A DNA stretch of 64,000 nucleotides, from the NCBI RefSeq assembly GCF_900091625.1, contig NZ_FMIC01000002.1:5084001-5148000 (forward strand), in the 5' to 3' direction. Below, piece by piece: positions 48,416 through 57,458 of the stretch. The notes beneath the pieces were generated by a model that had not been told where the DNA came from, made no database searches, and saw nothing but the letters and a program-made list of their open reading frames with translations. The position numbers and the translations under genes were made by a program. Every line of letters begins with the position of its first letter. The first letter of the stretch is position 1. Origin of the DNA: Micromonospora peucetia. Lineage in GTDB: Bacteria; Actinomycetota; Actinomycetes; Mycobacteriales; Micromonosporaceae.

Positions 48416-49431
48416 TGGCCACCCTGACCATGGCGAAGGCGCTCAACGCCGCGCTCGCCGACGCGATGCTCGACGACGACCGGGTGGTCGTCTTCGGCGA
48501 GGACGTCGGGGCGCTCGGCGGTGTCTTCCGGGTCACCGACGGCCTCCAGGCCCGGTTCGGTGACAAGCGGTGCTTCGACACGCCGCTGGCCGAGGCCGGT
48601 ATCGTCGGCTTCGCCGTCGGCATGGCCATGTCCGGGCTGCGCCCGGTGGTGGAGATGCAGTTCGACGCGTTCGCGTACCCGGCGTTCGAGCAGATCGCCT
48701 CGCACGTGGCGAAACTGCGCAACCGCACCCGGGGCGCGCTCAGCGTGCCGATCGTGATCCGGGTGCCCTACGCCGGTGGCATCGGCGGGGTCGAGCACCA
48801 CTGCGACTCCAGCGAGGCGTACTACGCGCACACCCCCGGTCTGAAGGTGGTCACCCCGGCGACTGTGCAGGACGCGTACGCGCTGCTACGCCAGGCGATC
48901 GACGACCCCGACCCGGTCGTGTTCATGGAGCCGAAGAAGCTCTACTTCTCCAGCGCCGAGGCGGAGCTTTCCGCGACCACCGCGCCGATCGGCCGGGCGG
49001 TCGTGCGCCGACCCGGCCGCGACGCCACCCTCGTCGCGTACGGGCCGGCGGTGCCGGTCGCGCTGGAGGCCGCCGAGGCCGCCCGCGAGGAGGGCTGGGA
49101 CCTGGAGGTGGTGGACGTGCGCAGCATCGTGCCGTTCGACGACGAGACCGTCACCGCCTCGGTCCGCCGCACCGGCCGGTGCGTGGTGATCCAGGAGGCG
49201 CAGGGCTTCGCCGGGGTCGGTGCCGAGATCGCCGCCCGCGTGCAGGAGCGCTGCTTCCACGCCCTGCACGCCCCGGTGCTGCGGGTGTCCGGCCTGGACA
49301 TCCCCTATCCGCCGCCCATGCTGGAGCACACCCACCTGCCGTCGGTGGACCGGGTCCTCGACACGGTGGCCCGGCTCCAGTGGGACGACCAGCCGGACGG
49401 GCGCTGGCTGAGCCGGGGGAGCGCGGCGTGA
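48415..49431 (+). CDS. bkdB: Branched-chain 2-oxoacid dehydrogenase E1 beta
   Basis: 338 residues; the ATG shares one base with the E1 alpha stop. Typical E1 beta segments are VVVFGEDVGALGGVFRVT, CFDTPLAEAGIVGFAVG, the K-channel region PYAGGIGGVEHHCDSSEAY, and DIPYPPPMLEHTHLPSVDRV at the C-terminus. Pairs with the upstream alpha subunit and the downstream E2. It is clearly a different subgroup from the orphan E1 beta at 6168. Confidence 0.93.
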   Translation: MATLTMAKALNAALADAMLDDDRVVVFGEDVGALGGVFRVTDGLQARFGDKRCFDTPLAEAGIVGFAVGMAMSGLRPVVEMQFDAFAYPAFEQIASHVAKLRNRTRGALSVPIVIRVPYAGGIGGVEHHCDSSEAYYAHTPGLKVVTPATVQDAYALLRQAIDDPDPVVFMEPKKLYFSSAEAELSATTAPIGRAVVRRPGRDATLVAYGPAVPVALEAAEAAREEGWDLEVVDVRSIVPFDDETVTASVRRTGRCVVIQEAQGFAGVGAEIAARVQERCFHALHAPVLRVSGLDIPYPPPMLEHTHLPSVDRVLDTVARLQWDDQPDGRWLSRGSAA

Positions 49432-50843
49432 CCACGGTGGACGGTGCGCAGGTCTTCCTCCTGCCCGACCTGGGCGAAGGGCTGAGCGAGGCCGAGATCG
49501 TCGAGTGGCGGGTCGCCGTGGGTGACGTGGTCACGGTGGACCAGAGCGTCGTCGAGGTGGAGACCGCCAAGGCTGTCGTCGACGTGCCCTGCCCGTACGC
49601 CGGGCGGGTCGTGGCGCTGCACGGCGCGGCGGGCGAGGTCCGCCCGGTCGGCCAGCCCCTGATCACCATCGCGCCGCTGGCCGGCGACGAACCCGCCGGG
49701 CACGCCACCTACCGTGAGGAGGAACGCGCCGGCTCCGGCAACGTCCTCATCGGGTACGGCACCGGCCACGGCGGCCAGGGCCGGCGGCGCCGCCGGCCCC
49801 GTCTCGTGGCCGCACCCGAGCCCGCCCCGCCCACGCCCGCGGCGATGCCTCCGGCCACGCCCTCGGGCACGCGTGCGGCGACGCCCCCGGCGGCGCCCGG
49901 CCCGGCGGCGGCGACTCCGGCCGGCGTGGCCGACCGGCCGCACGGCGCGGCGGCGCCCCTGGTCATCTCGCCGATCGTCCGCCGGCTGGCCCGCGAGCAC
50001 GGCCTCGACCTGGCCACCCTGCGTGGCACCGGTCCCGGTGGGGTGGTGCGTCGGGCGGACGTGGAGGCCGCCGCGACTCAGGTGGCGACGCCGGCCGCCC
50101 GGCTCGCCGCGGTGCCGGACGAGCCCGTGACGGCGGCGGCCCCCGGCGCGCAGGACCTGGTCATCCCGCTGACCGGCATCCGCAAGGTGATCGCCGACAA
50201 GCTCTCCCGCAGCCGGCGGGAGATCCCCGAGGTGACCATCTGGGTGGACGTGGACGCCACCGGGCTGTTGGAGACGCGCGCGGCGATCAACGCGGCGACC
50301 CCGGACGCGCCGGTGAGCATCCTGGCCCTGCTGGCCCGGATCTGCCTGTCCGGGCTACGCCGGTACCCGCAGCTCAACGCCCGGGTCGACACCGAGGGCC
50401 AGCGGATCGTGCAGCCCGCCGGGGTGCACCTGGGCATCGCCGCCCAGACCGACCGGGGGCTGGTCGTGCCGGTGCTGCGGGACGCGCAGCGACTCACCAC
50501 CGCCGAGCTGGCCGCCGAACTGGCCGTGACGACCACGGCTGCCCGGGCCGGCACGCTGCCCCCGGCCCGGCTGACCGGCGGCACGTTCACGCTCAACAAC
50601 TACGGCGTCTTCGGCGTCGACGGCTCCACCCCGATCATCAACCACCCGGAGGCGGCCCTGCTCGGGGTGGGGCGGATCGTGGACAAGCCCTGGGTGCTGG
50701 ACGGGCAGCTCGCGGTGCGGAAGGTGACGCAGCTCAGCCTGACCTTCGACCACCGGGTCTGCGACGGCGGGGTGGCCGGCGGCTTCCTGCGGCACGTCGC
50801 CGACTGCGTCGAGCGGCCAGCGCTGCTGATCGCCAACGTCTGA
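49428..50843 (+). CDS. bkdC: Branched-chain 2-oxoacid dehydrogenase E2 (dihydrolipoyl acyltransferase)
   Basis: 471 residues from GTG 49428, which overlaps the E1 beta stop. One lipoyl domain (lysine in VEVETAKAVVDVP), an Ala/Pro linker, a peripheral subunit-binding domain (ISPIVRRLAREHGLDLATLR) and the acyltransferase domain with the catalytic histidine in LTFDHRVCDGGVAG. A short insert GNVLIGYGTGHGG after the lipoyl domain is typical of actinobacterial BkdC proteins. It ends the operon before a strong terminator. Confidence 0.94.
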   Translation: MTTVDGAQVFLLPDLGEGLSEAEIVEWRVAVGDVVTVDQSVVEVETAKAVVDVPCPYAGRVVALHGAAGEVRPVGQPLITIAPLAGDEPAGHATYREEERAGSGNVLIGYGTGHGGQGRRRRRPRLVAAPEPAPPTPAAMPPATPSGTRAATPPAAPGPAAATPAGVADRPHGAAAPLVISPIVRRLAREHGLDLATLRGTGPGGVVRRADVEAAATQVATPAARLAAVPDEPVTAAAPGAQDLVIPLTGIRKVIADKLSRSRREIPEVTIWVDVDATGLLETRAAINAATPDAPVSILALLARICLSGLRRYPQLNARVDTEGQRIVQPAGVHLGIAAQTDRGLVVPVLRDAQRLTTAELAAELAVTTTAARAGTLPPARLTGGTFTLNNYGVFGVDGSTPIINHPEAALLGVGRIVDKPWVLDGQLAVRKVTQLSLTFDHRVCDGGVAGGFLRHVADCVERPALLIANV

Positions 50844-50854
50844 CCCCGGCCGCG

Positions 50855-50891
50855 ACGGCCCCGGCCCGCCGCCCGGCGGCGCCGGGGCCGT
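50855..50891 (+). terminator. Intrinsic terminator after bkd operon
   Basis: Stem ACGGCCCCGGC (50855-50865) with its complement at 50881-50891. The 15-nt loop can itself pair (CCGCC with GGCGG). It begins 12 bases after the E2 stop. Confidence 0.8.
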
Positions 50892-51010
50892 TCCCCCTCC
50901 GCCGACAGCAGCGTCGCAAGATCATGACGTGCCGTCCCCGTCGCCGGCCGCGTTTCCCCGGGATCGGGCCGGGAATGCGGGCCGGGCAGTCTCGCCGAGG
51001 GGAGGACGAG

Positions 51011-52690
51011 TTGGCGTACCCGGACGTGCCCTCCGCCGGCGGTGTGCGCCGCCACGCGGTGGCCGGTGCCCCGCTGCTCTGCGACGCCCGGGAGCACGGC
51101 CTGACCGGTGACGGGACAGCCAACGACCAGCCGGCGCTCGCCGCACTGGTGGACCGGCTCGGCGACGCGTACGCCGCCGACGGCCGGGCCCGGGTCATCT
51201 ACTGCCCGCCCGGGGTCTACTCGATGCGGGACTCGGGCACCGTGTGGCGTACCGGGGTGTCGCTCGTCGGCGCCGGCCCGGGGGCGACCCGCTTCGTGCT
51301 CAGCAACGCCGGCAACCGGGCCGACCCGGCGCCGCTCGCCTTCTACACCACGCTCCAGCACGGTGCCGACCGCGACCGGCACCTGGCCGACTGCACCTTC
51401 GCCGACTTCGAGATCGACGGCTCGGGGGTGGCGTCGGCGGACTACAACCCGCTGGCCAAGGGGCTCGGCCTGCAGTACGTCGTCCGGGGCGTCTTCCGCA
51501 ACCTGTACATCCACCACACCGCCGCCACCGGCCTGGGCTGCGACTTCCTCCAGGACTGCCTGATCGACGGGGTGCTGGTGGTCGGGTGCGGGCGGCTGGA
51601 CAACGGCACCGAGATGGGTGGCGCGGGCATCGGTGTCGGCATCGGCGGCTGGGGCAGCGTCGAGCGGTTCAACATCGTCAACTGCAGCGCGGTGGCCAAC
51701 GCCACCAACGGCATCTTCCTGGAGTTGCAGGAGGCGAGTCACCTGCGCCCGCGAGGTGTGCGGATCATCGGCTGCCATGCCCAGGGCAACCGCTTCGGCA
51801 TCTCCGACTGGGGTGCGAACGGCCTGATCGTCTCCGCCTGCACCATGACCGGAAACCTGGAGGCGGGCTTCCACGTCTCGGCGAAGGGCACCACGCACAC
51901 CGCCGGGCGGGGCGGCATCCTGACCGACTGCGTGATCGACGGCAACCTGCGCGACGGGGTCAGCATCGGCAACACCCCGGGCCCGTACACGATCCGTGGC
52001 AACCGGATCAGCGGCAACGGCCGGTACGGCTACCACCAGCGCAACCTCGGCGGGGCCGAGGAGCAGGTGGCCGAGGAGATCGTCATCGAGAGCAACGACT
52101 TCTACGGCAACAGCGCCGACGCCATCCGCATCGACCGGCCGCTGCGCGACGCGATCCTGGTCGGCAACCGGATCCGGAACAACGGGCGGCAGTGTGCGCC
52201 GGCGATGAGCGGACACGGCGACTCGGTGCGCTACAGCGAGCGGAAGGTGGTGGACCGGCGGGCGACCTGGCCCAACGACGGCCACCGGGGCAAGGTGGTA
52301 CGGGTCGGCGACCGGATCGCCGTGGTGGCGGCGAACGACGACACGGAGCTCACCCTCGCGCCCGTACGGCCCGACGCCTCCAGCGGGTGGAGCGGGGCCA
52401 CGCCTGCGCCGGGCACCGCGTACGAGCTGCCGGCCGGTCCGCCGGTGCGAGCCGGAATCGCGATCAACGCGGCCGTCGACTCGGCCACCGTCCGGGGCAA
52501 CCGGATCTGGGACAACCGGGACCCGAGCACCCAGAACCACGGGCTGTGGATCACCGAGCAGGGCAGCTGCGTGGACTGCCGGGTCGAGGACAACGACCTG
52601 GCCGGCAACGCCGACGCGGCAATCCGGATGGACACCCCACCGGTCGGCGGCCGGTGGGAACGCAACCACGGCGACGACGACTGGACGTGA
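51011..52690 (+). CDS. Right-handed parallel beta-helix (pectate-lyase-superfamily) protein
   Basis: 559 residues from TTG 51011, chosen for the GGGGAGG about six bases upstream; ATG 50975 and 50924 give longer forms with weak signals. The start AREHGLTGDGTANDQPALAA is the entry motif of pectate-lyase/polygalacturonase-like beta-helices. Repeated coil sequences follow, such as GNRISGNGRYGYHQRN and ESNDFYGNSADAIRIDRPL. No signal peptide is present, so it is intracellular or exported without Sec. Activity and substrate unknown. Confidence 0.82.
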   Translation: MAYPDVPSAGGVRRHAVAGAPLLCDAREHGLTGDGTANDQPALAALVDRLGDAYAADGRARVIYCPPGVYSMRDSGTVWRTGVSLVGAGPGATRFVLSNAGNRADPAPLAFYTTLQHGADRDRHLADCTFADFEIDGSGVASADYNPLAKGLGLQYVVRGVFRNLYIHHTAATGLGCDFLQDCLIDGVLVVGCGRLDNGTEMGGAGIGVGIGGWGSVERFNIVNCSAVANATNGIFLELQEASHLRPRGVRIIGCHAQGNRFGISDWGANGLIVSACTMTGNLEAGFHVSAKGTTHTAGRGGILTDCVIDGNLRDGVSIGNTPGPYTIRGNRISGNGRYGYHQRNLGGAEEQVAEEIVIESNDFYGNSADAIRIDRPLRDAILVGNRIRNNGRQCAPAMSGHGDSVRYSERKVVDRRATWPNDGHRGKVVRVGDRIAVVAANDDTELTLAPVRPDASSGWSGATPAPGTAYELPAGPPVRAGIAINAAVDSATVRGNRIWDNRDPSTQNHGLWITEQGSCVDCRVEDNDLAGNADAAIRMDTPPVGGRWERNHGDDDWT

Positions 52691-53042
52691 GCGGGACCGG
52701 CGGCACGCCGCGTCGGACCGGACGTCCCGCCGCCCACCATCTCGGCCTGGACGTCGTCGTGGTCGGCCCGGGTCAGGTGCTCTCCGGCAGCGCGGCCGGC
52801 GGCAGCGGCGGCGAATCGGCGCGGGGTGGGGCAACGGGGACGCGGCGGGATTCCGGGTGCTGGGCGGTGGCGGCCCGGACGATTCCGGACGGACCCGGAA
52901 ACCGGGTCGACCAGCCCCATTTCGTGCAGTGCGGTAAATGCTTCCCATAATCGCTTTGCCGATTCCGCCGAAATTGCGCTCCCGTCCAGCGCGATATGGA
53001 GAGAATGTGGCTGAGGGACACCAATTAACGGGGGGACGCATC
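52691..53042. other. Gene-free interval of 352 bp
   Basis: No protein-like frame on either strand. The right third (about 52930-53040) is less GC-rich, and probably holds the promoter of the L,D-transpeptidase, whose ribosome-binding site is the G run at 53031-53036. Confidence 0.45.
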
Positions 53043-54308
53043 ATGGAGTTGAGGCGGCGACTGACGGTGCTGGCCGTGACGATCGCGGCCACGCCGTTGG
53101 CTCTCGGCGGGTGCACCGCCGACCGCAAACCGGGTGCCGGGCCGGCCGACGGGCAGGCGGCGGCCCCGGACCTGACCGTGACGCCTACCGACCGGGCCCG
53201 CGAGGTGCCGATCACCGCCGAGGTGGGGACGACAGTCAGGAACGGGAAGATCACCGCCGTCCGGATCACTGACGACAAGGGGGCACAGGTCAAGGCGGAG
53301 CCCCGGGAGGACGGCTCGGGCTGGGTGCCGACGGCGCCGCTGAAGCCGCGGCGCAGCTATACCGCGGAGGTGACCGCCACGGGCGACTCGGGGACGACGA
53401 CCACCCGGAAGACCACTTTCACCACGATGCCGAAATCGACGAAGCCGGAAATCACCAGCACGTTGTATTTCGCCGGCAAACGGACGTACGGCACCGCGAT
53501 GCCGGTGACCGTCGCCTTCGACCCGCCCATTCCGAAAGAGGTCAGGGATGACGTGCAGCGCAGATTGTTCGTGAAGACGAATCCGCCCCAGCCGGGCGCC
53601 TGGTCGTGGGTGTCCGACGGTAGTCAGGTCTATTACCGGGCCCCCGACTTCTGGCGCCCGGGGACCACGATCAGTGTGCGGGCCGGGCTGGAGGGGCTGC
53701 CGATCGGCAAGGACCGGATCGGCGACTCAGACCGTACCGCCACCTCGAAGATCGGGCGGCAGGTGGCGCTGGAGATCGACAACGCGACCAAACAGATGTC
53801 GGTGCTGCGCGACGGAAAGGTCGTCCGCAAGATCCCGGTCAGCCTCGGCAAGCCGAGCACGCCGACCTCCAGCGGCAAGATGGTGATCATGGAGCAGCAC
53901 CAGCAGACGACGTTCGACACCCGGGGGTCGGCCGACCCTTACGTGGTCGACGTCGAGGACGCCCAGCGGCTGACCTGGGGCGGCGAGTTCATCCACGGCG
54001 CACCGTGGTCGGAGGGCGACCAGGGCAACATCAACGTCTCGCACGGGTGCACCAACATCTCCGCCGCCGCTGCGGACTGGCTGATGGGGGCCACCCAGGT
54101 CGGGGACCTGGTCACCGTCAAGGGCACCGAGGTGCCGCTGAACGAGGGCAACGGCTGGACGGCCTGGAACGTCAGCTGGGACGAGTTCGTCAAGGGCAGC
54201 GCGCTTCCCGTGCCGGCCGGGCTGCGGCCGTCCCCGTCGGCCGCGCCGCACCCGGGCGCGGTGGCCGGGGGCTCGCCGGCACCGGCGCCGTCCGTCAGCG
54301 GCGGCTGA
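53043..54308 (+). CDS. L,D-transpeptidase lipoprotein (Ig-like plus YkuD domains)
   Basis: 421 residues from ATG 53043. A lipoprotein signal (MELRRRL, hydrophobic run, lipobox LALGGC) anchors it to the membrane. Two Ig-like regions (about 45-130 and 140-235) precede the YkuD catalytic domain with the histidine in FIHGAPWSEG and the nucleophile C336 in VSHGCTNIS. It should make 3-3 crosslinks in peptidoglycan or attach proteins to it, as in actinobacterial Ldt enzymes. A Pro/Ser-rich tail ends the protein. Confidence 0.94.
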   Translation: MELRRRLTVLAVTIAATPLALGGCTADRKPGAGPADGQAAAPDLTVTPTDRAREVPITAEVGTTVRNGKITAVRITDDKGAQVKAEPREDGSGWVPTAPLKPRRSYTAEVTATGDSGTTTTRKTTFTTMPKSTKPEITSTLYFAGKRTYGTAMPVTVAFDPPIPKEVRDDVQRRLFVKTNPPQPGAWSWVSDGSQVYYRAPDFWRPGTTISVRAGLEGLPIGKDRIGDSDRTATSKIGRQVALEIDNATKQMSVLRDGKVVRKIPVSLGKPSTPTSSGKMVIMEQHQQTTFDTRGSADPYVVDVEDAQRLTWGGEFIHGAPWSEGDQGNINVSHGCTNISAAAADWLMGATQVGDLVTVKGTEVPLNEGNGWTAWNVSWDEFVKGSALPVPAGLRPSPSAAPHPGAVAGGSPAPAPSVSGG

Positions 54309-54349
54309 CCTCGGCGGTACGCACACCCGGGACCGGCCCGCCGCCACGC

Positions 54350-54437
54350 GGGCCGGTCCCCGGCGCGTCGGCCGTCGTACGGCTCAGCCCAACGGGCCGG
54401 TCCCTGGCGCGTCGGTGGTCGTACGGCTCAGCCCAGC
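54350..54437. repeat. 44-bp tandem duplication at a gene 3' end
   Basis: Copies 54350-54393 and 54394-54437 are about 90 percent identical and both contain GTCGTACGGCTCAGCCCA. The second copy includes the stop codon of the SMP-30-like gene; the first is an extra copy beyond it. Confidence 0.85.
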
Positions 54438-55447
54438 GGCACCCGCGCCACCCCGGGACCCGTGAGGCTGCCCAGCCACAGGTGCTCGCCGTGCTGGCGG
54501 ACACCGGTGATCATGTTGTAGCCGCCACGTGGACCGTGCAGGGTCCGCAGCACCCGTCCCTCGCCGTCGACGAGGGCGACCAGGCCGTAGCGCAGCGGTT
54601 TCGGCTGCACCGCGGCCGGCAGCACCGCGACCAGCTGCCGCAGCCGTGGGTGGGGCAGCAGCCGCTCGACCACCGGCACCCGAGGGCTGGGAAACGCGAT
54701 CCAGTACGTCCCGTCGCCGACCGGGGTCAGGTTGTCCGGGTACGCCGGCAGGTCGGCCAGCACGGTGACCGCCCCGTCGGGCAGCGTGACCCGCACCAGC
54801 CGGTGGGTGGCGGTCTCGGCCAGCATCAGCGCCGACTCGTCGGGGGTGAGCGCGATCCCGTTGGGGAAGTAGAGGCCGGCGCAGACGACATCGGTGCGCC
54901 CGCTGCGTGGGTCGTACGCCAGCACCCGCCCGTTGGGCCGGTGCTCCAGCAGGTCCCGCTTCCAGTGTGAGAGCGGGAACCGGTCGGAGGAATCGGTGAA
55001 GTAGACCGTGCCGTCGTGGGCGACGGTGGCGTTGTCGGCCAGGTGTGCCCTCGCCCCGAGCCCGCCCAGCTCGCGTACCGCCCCGTCGCCGGTCACCCGC
55101 AGCAACCCCCGGTACGCGTCGCAGACCACGAGGCTGCCGTCCAGCGGGTCGATCTCCACGCCCAGCGGCCGGCCCCCGGTGTCGGCGAACGGCCGGGGCC
55201 GGGTGCCGGGAGGCGCGTCCACCGGCCACCACCAGAGCCGGCCGTCCTCCGTCCCGCTGATCGCCCGGCCGGACGGGTCGACGACCACGTCCTCCGGGCC
55301 GGACACACCGTCGGGCAGGGGCAGCAACTGGACGGCGTCGAGCCGCCGGTCGGCGGGTGCCCACGGCCCGTCGAGCGGCGGGGGCACGGTGGCGGGCTCG
55401 CGGACGGGACGGATCAGCCGGGGCGCGCGGGGACGGGGAGCGACCAT
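54428..55447 (-). CDS. SMP-30/strictosidine-synthase-like beta-propeller protein
   Basis: 339 residues from ATG 55447. Blade-like repeats with GPEDVVVDPSG, GTVYFTDSSDRFPLSHWKRD, GRVLAYDP, LYFPNGIALTPDESALMLAE and YPDNLTPVGDGTYWIAF match the strictosidine-synthase-like/SMP-30 family of six-bladed propellers. Bacterial members are lactonases or of unknown activity. No signal peptide. The gene end has been tandemly duplicated downstream. Confidence 0.88.
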   Translation of the reverse strand: MVAPRPRAPRLIRPVREPATVPPPLDGPWAPADRRLDAVQLLPLPDGVSGPEDVVVDPSGRAISGTEDGRLWWWPVDAPPGTRPRPFADTGGRPLGVEIDPLDGSLVVCDAYRGLLRVTGDGAVRELGGLGARAHLADNATVAHDGTVYFTDSSDRFPLSHWKRDLLEHRPNGRVLAYDPRSGRTDVVCAGLYFPNGIALTPDESALMLAETATHRLVRVTLPDGAVTVLADLPAYPDNLTPVGDGTYWIAFPSPRVPVVERLLPHPRLRQLVAVLPAAVQPKPLRYGLVALVDGEGRVLRTLHGPRGGYNMITGVRQHGEHLWLGSLTGPGVARVPLG

Positions 55448-55569
55448 CGGCCCATTCTCGCCCGCCGATCGCCCCCGTAGGTCCCTGCCGGGTCATCCCT
55501 GAGGAGGATCCGGGAGGCCCCGGGTATGACCCTGGACGTACCCGGAAACGGTCCCTCAGCAGGGCGGAA

Positions 55570-55950
55570 ATGTCGGTGGTGGGGGATAGGTTCGTCAGTA
55601 TGGAACAGCGCGACGACCGGCTCCACATGGAGATCACCGTGGCCGACCACGCGGTGGAAATGCGGGCGACCGGCGAGGTCGACATCGCCACCGTCGGCGC
55701 CTTCCGCTCCGCGCTCTGGGCCGCTCCGGCCCGGCCCGCGCTCCGGCTCGATCTCTCCGGCGTCAGCCTGCTCTCCGCCGCCGGGGTGCGGGCGCTGGTC
55801 GCCGCGCACCTGCGCGTCCGCGCCCGGGGCGGGGAGCTGGTGCTGCTCCGCCCCGACCCGGTGGTCGAGCGGGTGCTGCGGGCCACCGGCCTGCACCGGG
55901 TCATCCCGATCGTGGATCCGTGTTCCGACCGGGAGCTGGTGCCCTGCTGA
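55570..55950 (+). CDS. STAS-domain protein (anti-sigma factor antagonist type)
   Basis: 126 residues from ATG 55570 (AGGG five bases upstream) or 116 from ATG 55600. It consists of one STAS domain: VEMRATGEVDIATVGAFRSAL, LRLDLSGVSLLSAAGVRALV and GELVLLRPDPVVERVL. The position of the regulatory serine in SpoIIAA-type antagonists (usually DSSG) reads SAAG, so phospho-control at that site is doubtful. It would partner an anti-sigma kinase encoded elsewhere. It diverges from the propeller gene. Confidence 0.85.
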   Translation: MSVVGDRFVSMEQRDDRLHMEITVADHAVEMRATGEVDIATVGAFRSALWAAPARPALRLDLSGVSLLSAAGVRALVAAHLRVRARGGELVLLRPDPVVERVLRATGLHRVIPIVDPCSDRELVPC

Positions 55951-55980
55951 CCTCCGGCGCCGGAGAGCAGGGGCGCCGTG

Positions 55981-56033
55981 GCGGACGGGCCGGTGCCGAC
56001 GGCGCTGTCCGCCATCCGCACCGGCCCGTCCGC
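55981..56033. terminator. Bidirectional terminator hairpin
   Basis: Perfect 16-bp stem GCGGACGGGCCGGTGC (55981-55996) with its complement at 56018-56033 and a 21-nt loop, between the convergent STAS and FKBP genes. Confidence 0.8.
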
Positions 56034-56071
56034 GCCGTGGCTCACCGTCCGCGGATCGACTTACCGTCCGC

Positions 56072-56464
56072 TCAGCGGATGCCGAGCAGGTCGACGACGA
56101 AGACCAGGGTCTCGCCCGGCTTGATGACACCGGCGGCGCCCCGGTTGCCGTAGCCCAGGTGCGGCGGGATGGTCAGCCGGCGCCGACCGCCGACCCGCAT
56201 GCCCACGACCCCCTGGTCCCAGCCGGAGATGACCTGCCCACCGCCGAGCCCGAACGCGAACGTCTCGCCGCGGTTCCACGAAGAGTCGAACTCGCGGCCA
56301 TTGGAATGCGCGACCCCCACGTAGTGGACGCTGACCAGCTGACCCGGCTGGGCCTCCGGCCCCTCGCCGACGGTGATGTCCTCGATGACGAGATCGGCGG
56401 GCGGCGCGCCCTCGATCGGACCCACCTCGGGCTTGCCCGAGGTGGCGCCTGCTGCCTGGTTCAT
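56072..56464 (-). CDS. FKBP-type peptidyl-prolyl isomerase
   Basis: 130 residues from ATG 56464 with GGAG about eight bases upstream; ATG 56482 is an alternative. Single FKBP domain with VSVHYVGVAHSNGREFDSSW, VISGWDQGVVGMRVGGRRRL, IPPHLGYG and LVFVVDLLGIR, the residues that line the proline pocket. Cytoplasmic folding helper. No signal peptide or lipobox. Confidence 0.95.
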   Translation of the reverse strand: MNQAAGATSGKPEVGPIEGAPPADLVIEDITVGEGPEAQPGQLVSVHYVGVAHSNGREFDSSWNRGETFAFGLGGGQVISGWDQGVVGMRVGGRRRLTIPPHLGYGNRGAAGVIKPGETLVFVVDLLGIR

Positions 56465-56609
56465 TCGGGAGTCTCCTGCCATTTCGGTCCTGATGTCCGT
56501 CACCCGAGATCCTGCCCGATGACCTCCGACCACCGTGTGGCGGTCCCGTCGGGTGCCCGGCGGGCGGGAGACGCACCCGAGGCTGGTGACGCGACGGAGC
56601 GGGCACGTG

Positions 56610-56642
56610 GAAGCGGGCGCCACCGGTGGTGACGCCCGCTTC
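56610..56642 (-). terminator. Terminator-like hairpin after DoxX gene
   Basis: Arms GAAGCGGGCG (56610-56619) and CGCCCGCTTC (56633-56642), with an inner CACCGGTG palindrome extending the stem. It lies 27 bases past the DoxX-like gene stop on the minus strand. Confidence 0.65.
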
Positions 56643-56668
56643 GGGGGGAGGGAGGTGTTGCGCTCAGG

Positions 56669-57235
56669 TCACCGCAGCCAGGGGAACCGCCGCACGATGG
56701 GGAGCTTCGCCCACGTCGCGCCCAGGCCGAGGGTGGCACCGGCGTTGACCAGTGCGAGACCGACCAGCAGCGCCGCGTTGAGCAGGTGCTCGTCCATGAA
56801 GGGGTTGTTCTCGGGAGGCAGGACGACCGTCCACATCATCACGTAGAGCACCGCTCCGGCGACGGCGGCGACCCGCATCCCGATGCCGAGCAGCAGCGCG
56901 ACGCCGATCGCGGCGAGGCCGCCCATGAAGAGCACGTCAGCCCAGACTGCCCCGGCGATGCCTTGGTAGAAGTCCGCGAACGGACCTGCCGCGCCGAAGG
57001 TCAGGAAGCCCTTGGTGGGGCTGCCGCCGTTGATCCAGGCGTTCTTCGCCTCGGTGGCGAAGCCCAGGCCGAAGACCTTGTCCAGGAACGCCCAGAGGAA
57101 GGTCCATCCGAGGGCGATCCGGATGCCGGCGAAGACGTACCGGGCGGCCCGCTCCCGGGCGGTCTCGGCGAGGTGCCGGGTCTCCGCCATCGGAGCGTCG
57201 GTCCTGGTGATGGTTCGCTCGGTGGTGGCGACCAT
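56669..57235 (-). CDS. DoxX-like membrane protein
   Basis: 188 residues from ATG 57235. Four or so hydrophobic spans. It has the DoxX/DoxD-like ALGWTFLWAFLDKVFGLGFAT segment, ADFYQGIAGAVWADVLFMGG and a C-terminal NPFMDEHLLNAALLVGLALV with conserved acidic and histidine residues. Relatives include thiosulfate:quinone oxidoreductase subunits and redox-stress membrane proteins. It diverges from the CBS-BON gene across a 223-bp promoter region with a DosR-like box. Confidence 0.85.
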   Translation of the reverse strand: MVATTERTITRTDAPMAETRHLAETARERAARYVFAGIRIALGWTFLWAFLDKVFGLGFATEAKNAWINGGSPTKGFLTFGAAGPFADFYQGIAGAVWADVLFMGGLAAIGVALLLGIGMRVAAVAGAVLYVMMWTVVLPPENNPFMDEHLLNAALLVGLALVNAGATLGLGATWAKLPIVRRFPWLR

Positions 57236-57341
57236 TGTCTCCACGTCCCTTCGTGTGCCTCGCACCGCGCTTTCCCGGTGACATCTCCATTGGACGCCCA
57301 CCGACGTACGTCCGGCAGGGCCGACCGGACCCCATCGGACC

Positions 57342-57355
57342 GGGACCTTCGACCC
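57342..57355. promoter_or_regulatory. DosR/DevR-like box
   Basis: GGGACCTTCGACCC at 57342-57355 resembles the GGGAC-centred imperfect palindrome bound by DosR/DevR in mycobacteria. It lies between the divergent DoxX-like and CBS-BON genes, types often found in hypoxia/redox regulons. A separate perfect 14-bp palindrome CCGTGCCGGCACGG is at 57377-57390. Confidence 0.4.
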
Positions 57356-57458
57356 CTCCCGTACCGGTCCGTCCGGCCGTGCCGGCACGGTCCGGCGGCC
57401 CTGACCGGACGCGCCACCTCGGCCGTAGCGTCCCGGGTGGAAACGACAGGAGGTCGTG